Shown: positions 10,729-19,653, counted from the stretch's first letter. The stretch is 56,319 nucleotides of DNA from Succinivibrio sp. (GCA_024693025.1 JAILLS010000102.1:1-56319), one strand, 5' to 3'. The notes: generated by a model not told the origin, from the letters alone. Numbers and translations are program-made.

Positions 10729-11883
10729 ATGATAAATTACAGCACCCAAACCATCGATCAGAGTGACCTCAAAAGTGTGGAGGAGGTGCTGACCTCCCCC
10801 TATCTGACCACTGGACCTACCGTCACAGCCTTTGAGGATGCGATCTGCGAATATGTCGGCTGTAACTATGCCATCGCCGTCAACTCCTGTACCTCCGCCC
10901 TGCACCTTGCGCTGCTTGCCTTAGGCATTAAGCCTCTAGATCTTGTCTATGTCAGCGCCATCAGCTTTGTGGCCTCAGCAAACTGTGCCCGATACTGCGG
11001 GGCAGACGTGGAATTCTGTGAGGTAGATGCTCACAGCGGCAATCTTGACCTAGATGCGCTTGAAAAGCAGCTGCAGGAAGCAGAACAGCAGCATAGGCTG
11101 CCCAAAGCCCTCGTTGGCGTGCATCTTTCGGGCAGACCGCTTGAACTTGCAAGACTCTATGAGCTTAAGGAGCGCTATCACTTCTACCTCATAGAAGATG
11201 CAGCGCATGCCCTGGGCGCACAGTATCACGGTCAGATGATAGGCTGCAGTAAGGTTGCCGAAGTCACCGTCTTAAGCTTTCATCCGGTCAAAATCATCAC
11301 CACCGCAGAAGGCGGCATGTGTCTGACCAATCAGCCTGAGCTTGCCCATACCATCCGCGCTCTGTCAAGCCATGGCATCACCCATGCAGCAGAGGAGCTT
11401 AGAGACAAGAGCCTGCCTCCTTACTATTATGAAATGCAGAGTCTTGGCTACAATTACCGCCTCTCGGATCTGCAGGCGGCCCTGGGACTCAGTCAGCTTG
11501 AGCGCATTGATGAGTTTTTAGAAAAAAGACGGCAGCAGGCACTTGCCTACCAGGAAATTCTTGCCGACAGTGAACTTGGGCTGCCCAGGGCAGATACACC
11601 TGAAAATCTGAGCAGCTGGCATCTCTATCAGGTTTTAATTCCTCAGGGCAGACGCGACTTTATCTATACTAAGATGCGCGAGAAGGGTTATGGCGTGCAG
11701 GTCCATTATCTGCCCATCTACCGTCACCCTTACTATCAGAAGCTTAAGCGTTACCCGCCTCTTCCGGGAGCAGAAAGCTTCTTTGCCTCAACACTGAGCA
11801 TTCCGCTGTTCCCTAAGCTTGATAAGCTGACGCAGCAGATGTGCGCCATTGCTCTGCTCACCCTACTTGATCAAGGAGACTAA
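10729..11883 (+). CDS. pseC: UDP-4-amino-4,6-dideoxy-N-acetyl-altrosamine transaminase
   Basis: PLP enzyme of the DegT/DnrJ/EryC1 family that aminates the PseB product at C4 using glutamate. Lys188 in SFHPVKIITTAEGG is the expected Schiff-base lysine, and VNSCTSALHLAL and EDAAHALGA are family motifs. At 384 residues it is the usual size. It starts six bases after the pseB stop without an obvious ribosome site, so it probably depends on translational coupling. Confidence 0.94.
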   Translation: MINYSTQTIDQSDLKSVEEVLTSPYLTTGPTVTAFEDAICEYVGCNYAIAVNSCTSALHLALLALGIKPLDLVYVSAISFVASANCARYCGADVEFCEVDAHSGNLDLDALEKQLQEAEQQHRLPKALVGVHLSGRPLELARLYELKERYHFYLIEDAAHALGAQYHGQMIGCSKVAEVTVLSFHPVKIITTAEGGMCLTNQPELAHTIRALSSHGITHAAEELRDKSLPPYYYEMQSLGYNYRLSDLQAALGLSQLERIDEFLEKRRQQALAYQEILADSELGLPRADTPENLSSWHLYQVLIPQGRRDFIYTKMREKGYGVQVHYLPIYRHPYYQKLKRYPPLPGAESFFASTLSIPLFPKLDKLTQQMCAIALLTLLDQGD

Positions 11884-12582
11884 ATGTCCACACTTGCCAT
11901 TATTCCGGCCCGCGGCGGCTCAAAAAGGATCCCGCATAAAAATGTCAAAGATTTTCTCGGTAAGCCGCTTTTAGCCTATGCCCTCAGCGCCATCGAGGAA
12001 AGCGGACTCTTTGAAAAGGTGGTGGTTTCAACTGACGATGAGGAGATTGCCACGGCGGCCAGGCGCTATGGTGCTGAAGTGCCTTTTATGCGCTCAAAAG
12101 AGCTTGCCGATGATTTTACCGGAACCGAAGCGGTTACCCATGATGCAGCTGTGCGCGTAGAACAGCTGGGATTTAAAGCTGATTATATCTGCTGTGTCTA
12201 TGCCACCGCCCCTCTGCTGACCGGCTACTGGCTTAAAAAAGCCTATGACAGGGTAAGGGAGGCAAAGACTGATTATCTGTATGCCTGCTGTGAATTCCCT
12301 TTTCCGATTCAGAGAGCGCAGTATCTTGAGCCTGACGGCACGCCGGTGCCTGTAATGCCTGAGTGCATGCCGATGCGCTCTCAGGATCTGCGCAAGACCT
12401 ATCAGGATGCCGGACTCTTTTATTTCTACTCGCACCGTTATCTCATCGAAGGAGTACGGGACAATCTGGTGTGCCGCGGCTTTGAACTGCCCCGCTATCG
12501 CGTCATCGATATCGATACCCCGGAAGATTTTACGGTAGCCAAGGCCATGTATACCGCCATCTCCTCCCTGAATCTGCCTTAG
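11884..12582 (+). CDS. pseF: Pseudaminic acid cytidylyltransferase
   Basis: Activates pseudaminic acid to CMP-pseudaminic acid for transfer to flagellin or surface glycan. N-terminal AIIPARGGSKRIPHKN is the CMP-sugar synthetase signature, and the 232-residue length is typical. The ATG directly follows the pseC stop, with AAGGAGA inside the end of pseC. Assignment to PseF, rather than NeuA, rests mainly on its position between pseC and pseG. Confidence 0.92.
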   Translation: MSTLAIIPARGGSKRIPHKNVKDFLGKPLLAYALSAIEESGLFEKVVVSTDDEEIATAARRYGAEVPFMRSKELADDFTGTEAVTHDAAVRVEQLGFKADYICCVYATAPLLTGYWLKKAYDRVREAKTDYLYACCEFPFPIQRAQYLEPDGTPVPVMPECMPMRSQDLRKTYQDAGLFYFYSHRYLIEGVRDNLVCRGFELPRYRVIDIDTPEDFTVAKAMYTAISSLNLP

Positions 12583-12590
12583 GAGTGCCC

Positions 12591-13592
12591 ATGCAGATTG
12601 TATGTGTCTTCAAGGCCGATGAGCACATCGGTACAGGGCATTTAATGCGAGTCAAAGGTCTGCTGCCCTATTTTGCAGGAGACACTCTGACGCTCTGCAC
12701 TGACAGTCTGAGTAAAGAGCTCTATCCTCTGTGCAGTGAGTATGAGAAAATCTATGAGGCAAGGCCGCAGGCTTTAGGTGCCTTAGTCCACAGTCTCAAG
12801 CCTGATCTGGTGCTCATTGATCATTATTATCTTGATGAGCGCTTCGAAGCCCCGCTCTGTGCCCAGAGTGTTGTGGCAGTCATCGATGATCTGTTCGGAC
12901 CAAGAAGGCATCACTGCCATCTGCTCTTTGATCAGGGACTCTCCCGCACCCCCAGTGAATACGCCCCCTATGTAAATGATGACTGTAAGATTCTGGTGGG
13001 ACCTGAATACAGTCTGGTTAAACCCTGTTTTGCCCAGCCTAGAGAGCCTAAGCTGCCAGAGCGCCCTACCGTACTGATTAACTTTGGCGGAGCAGATCCT
13101 AAAGGCTCCTGTCTTGTCACCGCCCGCAGCGTTAGGCAGGCAGGACTTACCGCCAGGTTTAACTTTGTGATCCTCGCAGGTCAGGTCAATCCTCAGTATG
13201 ACGAACTGCAGGCTGAATTTGGCACACTTGAGGGCTTTGAGGTTATAAGACATACCGGGCAGATGGACAGTCTGCTCAGGCGCTGTCAGCTGGCCATAGG
13301 GGCCTGCGGCGGCTCTTTTTTAGAGCGCATCTGCGCCGGGGTACCTTCGCTGAACGTGGAGATTGCCGATAACCAGGCAGGTGCCGGCAGACTCTTTGAC
13401 ACCTTTAAGGTTGCTCTGCCTTATGCGCTTGAAGATTTAGCCAGGCCAGCTCTGCTTGCCAAAGCCCTCACAGAGCTGTGCGAGAAAGCCCCTGCCTTTA
13501 TTCAGGAGGGGCAGGCTCTGCTCGACGGGCAGGGACTTATGCGCATCAGTGAAGCGATAAAAGCGCGCCTAAAGCTCTTCACTCCCGTCTAA
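12591..13592 (+). CDS. pseG: UDP-2,4-diacetamido-trideoxy-altropyranose hydrolase
   Basis: Removes UDP to release 2,4-diacetamido-2,4,6-trideoxy-L-altrose, the sugar that PseI would condense with phosphoenolpyruvate. The GT-B-like fold begins with FKADEHIGTGHLMR, which holds the key His of PseG; the second half has the donor-binding GACGGSFLERICAGVPSL. The start is ATG 12591, five bases after AGGAG, in preference to the GTG at 12585, giving 333 residues. The 3' end overlaps the convergent ung gene by 24 bases. PseH (acetyltransferase) and PseI (synthase), needed before and after this step, are not in the window. Confidence 0.92.
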   Translation: MQIVCVFKADEHIGTGHLMRVKGLLPYFAGDTLTLCTDSLSKELYPLCSEYEKIYEARPQALGALVHSLKPDLVLIDHYYLDERFEAPLCAQSVVAVIDDLFGPRRHHCHLLFDQGLSRTPSEYAPYVNDDCKILVGPEYSLVKPCFAQPREPKLPERPTVLINFGGADPKGSCLVTARSVRQAGLTARFNFVILAGQVNPQYDELQAEFGTLEGFEVIRHTGQMDSLLRRCQLAIGACGGSFLERICAGVPSLNVEIADNQAGAGRLFDTFKVALPYALEDLARPALLAKALTELCEKAPAFIQEGQALLDGQGLMRISEAIKARLKLFTPV

Positions 13593-14255
13593 AAACTCAG
13601 GCAGGCGCCAGTCAATCGGCTTTTTGCCCTGCGCCTTGAGATACTCGTTGGCCTTAACAAAATGTCCGCAGCCAAAGAAGCCGCGGGAGGCCGAAAGAGG
13701 ACTGGGATGAGCGGAGGTCAGTACCAGATGCCGGTTCGGGTCTACTCCTGCGCCCTTTTCCTGAGCATTTTTGCCCCAGAGCATGAAGACCAGATGCTCA
13801 CAGTGCTGATTGACTGCCCTGATCACCTCAGTGGTAAACTCCTGCCAGCCTACCCTGCTCATGGAATTTGGCTCTCCTCTGATCACGCTTAAACTGGCGT
13901 TTAGCAACAGCACGCCCTGTCTTGCCCAGGGGATCAGATTGCCGTGATTGGGGATGACAAAGTCTGGCAGCTCTTTAGACAGTTCCTTGTAGATATTGAC
14001 CAGAGAGGGCGGGACCTGCACCCCGACCGGTACGGCAAAGGACAGCCCCATAGCCTGATTAGGCTCATGATAAGGGTCCTGCCCTATGATCACCACCTTG
14101 AGTGATTCAAGCGGGGTATAACGGAAGGCATTGAACAGATCGGCATCCTGAGGATAAACCTCCAGCCCCTGCGCACGGGCCTGGGCGACTGCGTTGAGTG
14201 CCTGCTTAAAGTAAGGTTCCTGTTTGAGCGGACCTAAAATCTCACTCCATGGCAT
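13569..14255 (-). CDS. ung: Uracil-DNA glycosylase
   Basis: Family 1 UDG that removes uracil from DNA, starting base excision repair. The catalytic GQDPYH motif has Asp60 (E. coli Asp64) and the leucine-loop motif HPSPLSASRG is near 185. The 228 residues fit. The ATG follows AAGGA. It is convergent with pseG and overlaps its last 24 bases. The upstream eda terminator separates it from that operon. Confidence 0.97.
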   Translation of the reverse strand: MPWSEILGPLKQEPYFKQALNAVAQARAQGLEVYPQDADLFNAFRYTPLESLKVVIIGQDPYHEPNQAMGLSFAVPVGVQVPPSLVNIYKELSKELPDFVIPNHGNLIPWARQGVLLLNASLSVIRGEPNSMSRVGWQEFTTEVIRAVNQHCEHLVFMLWGKNAQEKGAGVDPNRHLVLTSAHPSPLSASRGFFGCGHFVKANEYLKAQGKKPIDWRLPEFLDGSEEL

Positions 14256-14282
14256 GTTGATTCCTTGTCAAGTTAAACTGAT

Positions 14283-14308
14283 AAAAAAGGCGACCTTTTC
14301 AGCCGCCT
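14283..14308 (-). terminator. Terminator of the kdgK-eda operon
   Basis: On the minus strand the stem AGGCGGCT / GGTCGCCT (two wobble pairs) with a short A-rich loop runs into six T. It is placed 19 bases after the aldolase stop and upstream of ung. Confidence 0.75.
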
Positions 14309-14326
14309 CTTGTTAAAGCTATAAGC

Positions 14327-15304
14327 TTATTTAGCCGGTCTCTGTCTGATATGGAAGGCAAAGCCTGCAATCTCATCCTTGAAGTAGGCTGAGACGAGCT
14401 GACCCTTGTCATTGTAGTACATATGGTTCTCATCAAAGACCACTCCCTTGCGGCGCAGCATCGCATAGGCTCTTGGCATATCGCGGGTATCCACGCAGAC
14501 ATGACCATTGCTGCCGACAAACGGGATCTTCATGACCTCGGCAATATCACCGGTAAAGAAGGAATCCGCAGCCTCACGCTTGTCTGTATTGAACAGACAG
14601 GCAATAGAGTCAGTCACCTTCTCGGCATTGCCGCGCTCTTTGGCATTAATGCCCACATGACCTACGCTGAAGTCCATGATCATGGCATTGATCTCAGCAC
14701 CAATCTTGGCAATACCATCCCAGTCTTTTGCCTTCACCAGCTTTGATGGCGGAATGAAGGAACCGCCGGCAGCGGCAACATTCGGCAGAGACAGGTAATC
14801 TAAAAGATTGTTTAATCCTACACCGCCGGTTGGCACAAACTTCAGAGAGGCATAAGGACCGGCCAGAGCCTTTAAGGTCTTGATGCCGCCATAAGCCTCA
14901 GCCGGGAAGAATTTGACTACCTTAAGACCAAAGTCTAAGGCCTGCTCTAAATCGGCAGGAGTCACGGTGCCCGGGCATACTGGCATACCGTTCTTCAGAC
15001 ACCAGTCCACCACCTTTGGATTAAAGCCCGGAGTGATGACAAACTTACCGCCGTTGTCTAAGGTCTCCTTGGCATGATCGATATCATGCACAGTGCCGGC
15101 ACCCACGATAATCTCAGGGACTTCCTTGGCCATTCTCTTGATGGCCTCACCGCCAGCCTGAGTACGGAAGGTCACTTCAGCGATCGGGATCCCGCCTTTG
15201 ACTAAAGCCTTAGCAAGCGGCACGGCATCATTCGGATCATCCAGGGTCACGAGCGGTACAACACCATACTCGCCAATAGTTTGAAAGACATTCTGATCTA
15301 ACAT
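14327..15304 (-). CDS. eda: KDPG/KHG aldolase with C-terminal VOC-like domain
   Basis: The first ~210 residues are a class I aldolase that splits 2-keto-3-deoxy-6-phosphogluconate into pyruvate and glyceraldehyde 3-phosphate. The catalytic Glu is in EVTFRT, the GAGTV strand is present, and the Schiff-base lysine is in VVKFFPAEA. Eda is usually about 210 residues; this protein has 325. The extra ~110 residues (from FSVGHVGIN to the end, with a second NGHVCVDT strand) look like one VOC/glyoxalase-type module with two candidate metal-ligand histidines. ATG 15304 follows GAGGA. It lies 29 bases after kdgK. The aldolase call is firm; the second domain's role is unknown. Confidence 0.9.
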   Translation of the reverse strand: MLDQNVFQTIGEYGVVPLVTLDDPNDAVPLAKALVKGGIPIAEVTFRTQAGGEAIKRMAKEVPEIIVGAGTVHDIDHAKETLDNGGKFVITPGFNPKVVDWCLKNGMPVCPGTVTPADLEQALDFGLKVVKFFPAEAYGGIKTLKALAGPYASLKFVPTGGVGLNNLLDYLSLPNVAAAGGSFIPPSKLVKAKDWDGIAKIGAEINAMIMDFSVGHVGINAKERGNAEKVTDSIACLFNTDKREAADSFFTGDIAEVMKIPFVGSNGHVCVDTRDMPRAYAMLRRKGVVFDENHMYYNDKGQLVSAYFKDEIAGFAFHIRQRPAK

Positions 15305-15333
15305 AGCTAATTCCTCTAATTCTATACGCTAAA

Positions 15334-16290
15334 TTACAGCTGTACGCGCTTGTGGCTGTCCATGAAAGCCTTTAACTGCTCAGGAGTTGGCAGACCTTCA
15401 TTGTCACCGGCAAAGGTACACTGAATGGCACCGATGGCGCAGGCTCTTTCCACACATTTCTCCAAAGGCAGCTGCTCCATCAGACCGGTCAGCACACCGC
15501 AGGCAAAGCCATCACCGGCACCTACAGTATCGACAACCTTGTCGATCACAAAGCCAGGAACCATGAATTCCTCAGCTCCGTCGCTGACCAGAGCACCCTT
15601 AGGACCGCACTTGGTGATCACGGTCTTAGCGCCGAGATTGCGATAGAACTTGTTGATCTCATGCGGATCAGTAGTACCGCACAGGATCTTGCCCTCGCCG
15701 TCGCCTGGCAGAACCATATCGGCCTTGGAGGCCAGATCATTGAGATAAGAAACCATGACATCCTGAGATGGCCACAGCTGTGGACGCAGGTTAGGATCAA
15801 ATGACACATACAGATTGGCTTCACGAGCCTTCTTGAGCATCAGTTTGACCGCTGCGCGGGTAGAATCAGTCAGAGCCGGCAGAATACCGGTTAAATGAAT
15901 GTGAGAGAACTGTGAGAAATCAACCTTGTCCACATCTTCTTCGCTCAAGGTTGAGGCGGCAGAACCGGCACGGAAATAGAAGATTTCAGGATCGCCCTTG
16001 GACACCTTATTCTTCATCATAAAGCCGGTGCGGCGCTCCTTGGTGAAGATCACAAGATTATCCTCGATCTTGTTGTTGCGCAGGGTTCTTGTAATCAGCT
16101 TACCGAACGGATCATCGCCTAATTTGGTTAAATAAGCGGTCTTATGTCCAAGTCTTGCAGAGCCAGTGGCTACGTTAAACTCAGCCCCGGCTACAGCCAA
16201 GCTGTATCCTGTTACACTGTCAAGAGAGCCTTCGCTCTGTGCAATCAGTAAGCCCATTGGTTCGCCAGCAAGTACCAGTCCTTTGCCCAT
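15334..16290 (-). CDS. kdgK: 2-Dehydro-3-deoxygluconokinase (pfkB family)
   Basis: Phosphorylates KDG to KDPG, feeding the aldolase encoded just downstream. It is a ribokinase/pfkB-fold protein of 318 residues with the glycine-rich N-terminal GYSLAVAGAEFNVATGSARLG and the C-terminal anion-hole motif VDTVGAGDGFACGV holding the catalytic Asp. The start is ATG 16290 with GGAG nine bases upstream; the frame stays open for 40 more codons without a better site. Sugar specificity is inferred from the adjacent KDPG aldolase and the divergent FCD regulator. Confidence 0.88.
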   Translation of the reverse strand: MGKGLVLAGEPMGLLIAQSEGSLDSVTGYSLAVAGAEFNVATGSARLGHKTAYLTKLGDDPFGKLITRTLRNNKIEDNLVIFTKERRTGFMMKNKVSKGDPEIFYFRAGSAASTLSEEDVDKVDFSQFSHIHLTGILPALTDSTRAAVKLMLKKAREANLYVSFDPNLRPQLWPSQDVMVSYLNDLASKADMVLPGDGEGKILCGTTDPHEINKFYRNLGAKTVITKCGPKGALVSDGAEEFMVPGFVIDKVVDTVGAGDGFACGVLTGLMEQLPLEKCVERACAIGAIQCTFAGDNEGLPTPEQLKAFMDSHKRVQL

Positions 16291-16353
16291 ATTAAAATTC
16301 TCCAATATCAAAAACACAGTAAAGTGTAAAAAACATATGTTAAGTTTACTCAA

Positions 16354-16427
16354 TTGATCAGATTTTTCTTCTTTTAAGATCACACTTTGCTCAAAAGATC
16401 CTGTTTTCAAATTACCATATTGATCAA
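16354..16427. promoter_or_regulatory. Paired TTGATCA sites between kdgK and the GntR regulator
   Basis: TTGATCA occurs at 16354-16360 and TTGATCAA at 16420-16427, 66 bases apart, in the 438-base divergent region 16291-16728. Both have A/T flanks, and the first lies about 65 bases before the kdgK start. They may be operators for the neighbouring FCD regulator. The heptamer also occurs by chance in coding sequence (near 11867), so support is limited. Nothing else in this gap is recognisable. Confidence 0.3.
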
Positions 16428-16728
16428 CAACAAAAAATATCTAAGTTTTACCCCTTCTAAAGCGAACGATTTCCTTACTTTTCGCCAGGCTTAAGCCCTG
16501 ATTAAAGAGTAATTAAACAAAAGTCATCAGATCTCTTCAGACCCAGGACAGCAGGATTTCTCCCCGACGTACACATCGCTTAACTGAGTCTTACCTAAAC
16601 AAAAACCGACCAAAACTGTCCGAAAATTAGCCAAAGTAAGCATTTACAGCAATAAAAAAGCAAAAAATACCGATGTTTGAGGCTATTTAGCTTAAAATAA
16701 GCATAGGATTTTGCTCTGTGTTGGTTCT

Positions 16729-17442
16729 ATGAATGAATTTTATCTTTCTACAGAATTTGCGGTGGTGGACTCAAAGGTCCCTTTAAACCAGCAGATCTAT
16801 AAATTTTTAAAGAAGGCCATTATCGAATGTCAGCTGATGCCTGACGATCCGGTCTCGGAAAACGCGGTGGCCTCAAAATTCAGGTTTAAAATCTCCCGCC
16901 AGCCGGTACGTGAGGCTTTAATCAAGCTTGCTGAAAATGGCTTTGTGCTCATTGAGCCGAAAAAAACCACCAAGGTTTCGAGGATCTCCAAGAGCGAGAT
17001 CCTGCAGGGCTCTGAGATCCGTAAAGCCTTAGAATGCCATATCGTGCAGCTGGCCTGCGACAAGATCACCGATGAAACCCTGCAGCAGCTTGAAAATAAT
17101 GTGACCTCGCAGCGCTTTGTCGCAGAACAGTACAAGCTGCATGATCACTTTGCGCTGGATGATGAATTCCATCAGCTGATTGTCAAATCAGCGGGTGTCG
17201 ACAAAGCCTGGGATATCATCGAGGGCGTCAAGGGTACCATGGACCGAGTGCGTTTTCTGTCGCTTGAATATGAACTCACCCCGATGATCCTAACCTCCAA
17301 TGCGCACTCTAAAATCTATGATGCTCTTAAGGCACACGATAAAGCTGCCTGCGTGGCTGCCATGGAGGAGCATATTGCCGAAACCAAAATCTCGCTTGAA
17401 CAGGTCATCAAAAAATGCAAGCCGGAATGGTTTCAGCCTTAG
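16729..17442 (+). CDS. GntR/FadR-family (FCD) transcription regulator
   Basis: DNA-binding regulator, probably of the divergent kdgK-eda operon. A winged helix-turn-helix spans about residues 15-85 (SRQPVREALIKLAENGFVLIEP is the recognition helix and wing), followed by an FCD effector domain. Metal/ligand residues are visible in DDEFHQLIV and the later AHSKIYDAL and MEEHIAE histidines. FCD regulators of this type (UxuR, ExuR, KdgR-like) commonly sense hexuronates or their acids. The start is uncertain: ATG 16729 lacks a ribosome site, and TTG 16711 has AGGA three bases upstream. The effector is not determined. Confidence 0.85.
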   Translation: MNEFYLSTEFAVVDSKVPLNQQIYKFLKKAIIECQLMPDDPVSENAVASKFRFKISRQPVREALIKLAENGFVLIEPKKTTKVSRISKSEILQGSEIRKALECHIVQLACDKITDETLQQLENNVTSQRFVAEQYKLHDHFALDDEFHQLIVKSAGVDKAWDIIEGVKGTMDRVRFLSLEYELTPMILTSNAHSKIYDALKAHDKAACVAAMEEHIAETKISLEQVIKKCKPEWFQP

Positions 17443-17523
17443 CGAGAGTCTTTCAAGTCAGAGTACAGAATTACTTGCAATCCTGTACATCTGTCCCCAT
17501 TTATAGGTTACAATAAATTTTTC

Positions 17524-17544
17524 TTAGCCCTCAGCGAGGGCTAA
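17524..17544 (+). terminator. Perfect nine-base hairpin before the Bax inhibitor-1 gene
   Basis: TTAGCCCTC-AGC-GAGGGCTAA, a perfect stem of nine with a triloop. TTTTT follows after six other bases, so it may end the regulator transcript. It could instead be a 5' stem-loop in the leader of the next gene, because a TACAAT hexamer lies just upstream at 17509-17514. Confidence 0.5.
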
Positions 17545-17583
17545 CCTAGGTTTTTAGCTCATGTATATTGGGAGGAGCACACC

Positions 17584-18342
17584 GTGAACATGCAGAATAT
17601 GCAGTCATCCAATCCAGCCCTGGCTATTGCCGCTCGGCAGGCCGGCTCATTTAACTTCGGCGGCTCGGAGCTGGCAGCCACCATTGAAGGTACCACCACC
17701 AAAACCATGATCCTGGTTGGTCTGACCATGCTGGTAGGCTACTTCAGCATGAATTATGCCTTAGGTCAGATTTATGCAGGTCAGGGGATCTCACAGGGTC
17801 TGCTCTTCGGCTCCTGCATTGTCGCCTTTATTGTGGCCATGGTGGCCTGCTTCAAGCCTGAGCTGTCCAAGTTCACCGCCCCTGCCTATGCAGTCTGTGA
17901 AGGTGCTGCCTTAGGTCTGCTCTCCGGTGTCTTTGAATTCCGTTATCCTGGCATTGTCTCCACCGCTGTCATGTCTACCTTTGTGGTAGTGCTGGTCATG
18001 CTGGCCCTCTGGAAATTCAAGCTCATCGTGCCTACGCAGCGCTTCCGCTCCGTCGTGATGGGCGCAACCTTAGGCATTGCGGTACTGTACTTTATTCACA
18101 TCATCCTCAATCTGTTCGGTGTACAGTTCCTGCCAAGCTCTGGTCCTGTCAGCATCGGTATCTCGCTGATCATCTGCACCGTGGCAGCCTTAAATCTAAT
18201 TCTGGATTTTGAAAATATGCAGATCTCAGTCGAACAGGGCCTGCCTAAGTACTTTGAGTATTTCAATGCCTTCTCAATCCTGGTCACCATCTGCTGGCTC
18301 TATATTGAAATCTTAAAGCTGCTGGCGCATCGCGAGGAATAA
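17584..18342 (+). CDS. Bax inhibitor-1 / YccA-family inner-membrane protein
   Basis: A 252-residue polytopic protein with about seven membrane segments beginning near residue 40, after a soluble N-terminus. BI-1 family traits are EGAALGLLSGVFEF in the middle and LILDFENMQISVEQGLPKYFEYFNAFSI near the C-terminus, where YccA-type proteins have the conserved Asp pair region. In E. coli, YccA interacts with FtsH; other members leak Ca2+ or protons. The role here is not known. The GTG start 17584 has GGAGG eight bases upstream, better than ATG 17590. It is a single-gene unit closed by a terminator. Confidence 0.82.
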   Translation: MNMQNMQSSNPALAIAARQAGSFNFGGSELAATIEGTTTKTMILVGLTMLVGYFSMNYALGQIYAGQGISQGLLFGSCIVAFIVAMVACFKPELSKFTAPAYAVCEGAALGLLSGVFEFRYPGIVSTAVMSTFVVVLVMLALWKFKLIVPTQRFRSVVMGATLGIAVLYFIHIILNLFGVQFLPSSGPVSIGISLIICTVAALNLILDFENMQISVEQGLPKYFEYFNAFSILVTICWLYIEILKLLAHREE

Positions 18343-18362
18343 ACTTTACTAAAATCCTCAAG

Positions 18363-18388
18363 ACTCCCTCTGCTCGAGGGAGTTTTTT
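18363..18388 (+). terminator. Terminator of the Bax inhibitor-1 gene
   Basis: Perfect eight-base stem ACTCCCTC / GAGGGAGT with a five-base loop, followed by six T counting the end of the stem. Confidence 0.92.
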
Positions 18389-18483
18389 CTCTATTGTTCT
18401 CACGCTTTAACGCTCTCGTCCTATTCTTAGCCTACTTTTTTGCTATCATATTGATGATCTAGGCACATATAAAGGACGTTACG

Positions 18484-19644
18484 GTGAACAGTTTAGATGA
18501 ATGCCGTCAGGCAATCGATGAAATTGACAGTCAAATCTTAAAGCTGCTGCGTGAGCGCATGGTCGTAGCTGAGGATATCGCGCAGATAAAGCTCAATCAT
18601 AATGCGCAGGTTACCGACCGCAAGCGTGAGCAGGAAAAGCTCAATCTGCTGCAGCAGGAAGGCAAGCTGCTCGGTCTCTCGGCAAGCTGTGTCTATGATG
18701 TCTACACTGCCATTATGGCGCATACCGTCAGCTATGAGCAAAGCTATATTGTAGCTGCGGTCAATCAGCGCGGACTGGTACGCGACAGCTCAGTGGCCTT
18801 CCTAGGCACGATTGGAACCTATTCTCACTTAGCCTCGCACCGCTATCTCAATACCTTCCGCGGCAAGATTGACGTTCTGAGCTGTCAGAGTTTTTCAGAT
18901 ATTATTGCCGCCGTGGAGTCAGGTAAAACTGAATACGGCATGCTGCCGATAGAAAATTCGAGCTCAGGCAGCATCAATGAGGTGCTTGATGTGCTGCAGG
19001 GCTCCAAGGTGAAAGTGGTAGGCGAGATCTGCTATCCCATCGATCACGCCATCCTAGCGCTGGAGAAAATCGACCTTAAGGAGATCACCGATCTCTACTC
19101 CCATCCGCAGCCGGTCGCCCAGTGCTCACAGTTTCTGCACGAGATCATGCCTAAGGTGAATATTCATTACATGAAATCCTCCTCTGACTCTCTGCAGGCT
19201 GTAGCCAAGCTCAAGAACCGCACCCATGTGGCGATTGCCAGCCACCATGCCGCAGCCTACTACAATCTGCTGCCGATCATGGACAATATCGCCAACAATA
19301 TTCACAATTACACCCGCTTCATCTGCGTCTCCATGACGCCGGTGAGTGTGCCAAGTCAGATTGAAGCTAAAACCTCCTTAACCTTTACCGTGGCAAAATA
19401 TACCCCGGGCTCGCTGATTAAGGTACTGGAAACCTTTTCTCAGGCAGGGATCAATCTGGTCAAGCTCTCCTCCAGGCCTAAGAAGAATCGCGGACAGGAC
19501 ACCTGGGAGGAACTCTTCTTTGCCGACGTACAGGGCAATCTTGCCGATCCAAAGATGCAGGAGATTATTGCCACTATCCGCAGCTACACCAGCTCTCTGC
19601 AGATTTTAGGCTGCTACCCAAGCGCTGAGCAGCAGGCCTACTAA
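18484..19644 (+). CDS. pheA: Bifunctional chorismate mutase / prephenate dehydratase (P-protein)
   Basis: Makes phenylpyruvate from chorismate via prephenate. Three domains: AroQ-type chorismate mutase (about 1-90, DECRQAIDEIDSQILKLLRERM), prephenate dehydratase (about 105-285, FLGTIGTYSHLASHRY and a TRF motif, NYTRFICVS), and a C-terminal ACT domain (about 300-375) for phenylalanine feedback, with LSSRPKKN in place of the common ESRP. At 386 residues it equals E. coli PheA. The GTG start has AAGGA seven bases upstream. I see no leader peptide with repeated Phe codons upstream, so pheL-type attenuation is not evident. Confidence 0.96.
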   Translation: MNSLDECRQAIDEIDSQILKLLRERMVVAEDIAQIKLNHNAQVTDRKREQEKLNLLQQEGKLLGLSASCVYDVYTAIMAHTVSYEQSYIVAAVNQRGLVRDSSVAFLGTIGTYSHLASHRYLNTFRGKIDVLSCQSFSDIIAAVESGKTEYGMLPIENSSSGSINEVLDVLQGSKVKVVGEICYPIDHAILALEKIDLKEITDLYSHPQPVAQCSQFLHEIMPKVNIHYMKSSSDSLQAVAKLKNRTHVAIASHHAAAYYNLLPIMDNIANNIHNYTRFICVSMTPVSVPSQIEAKTSLTFTVAKYTPGSLIKVLETFSQAGINLVKLSSRPKKNRGQDTWEELFFADVQGNLADPKMQEIIATIRSYTSSLQILGCYPSAEQQAY

Positions 19645-19653
19645 AGAGAGACC

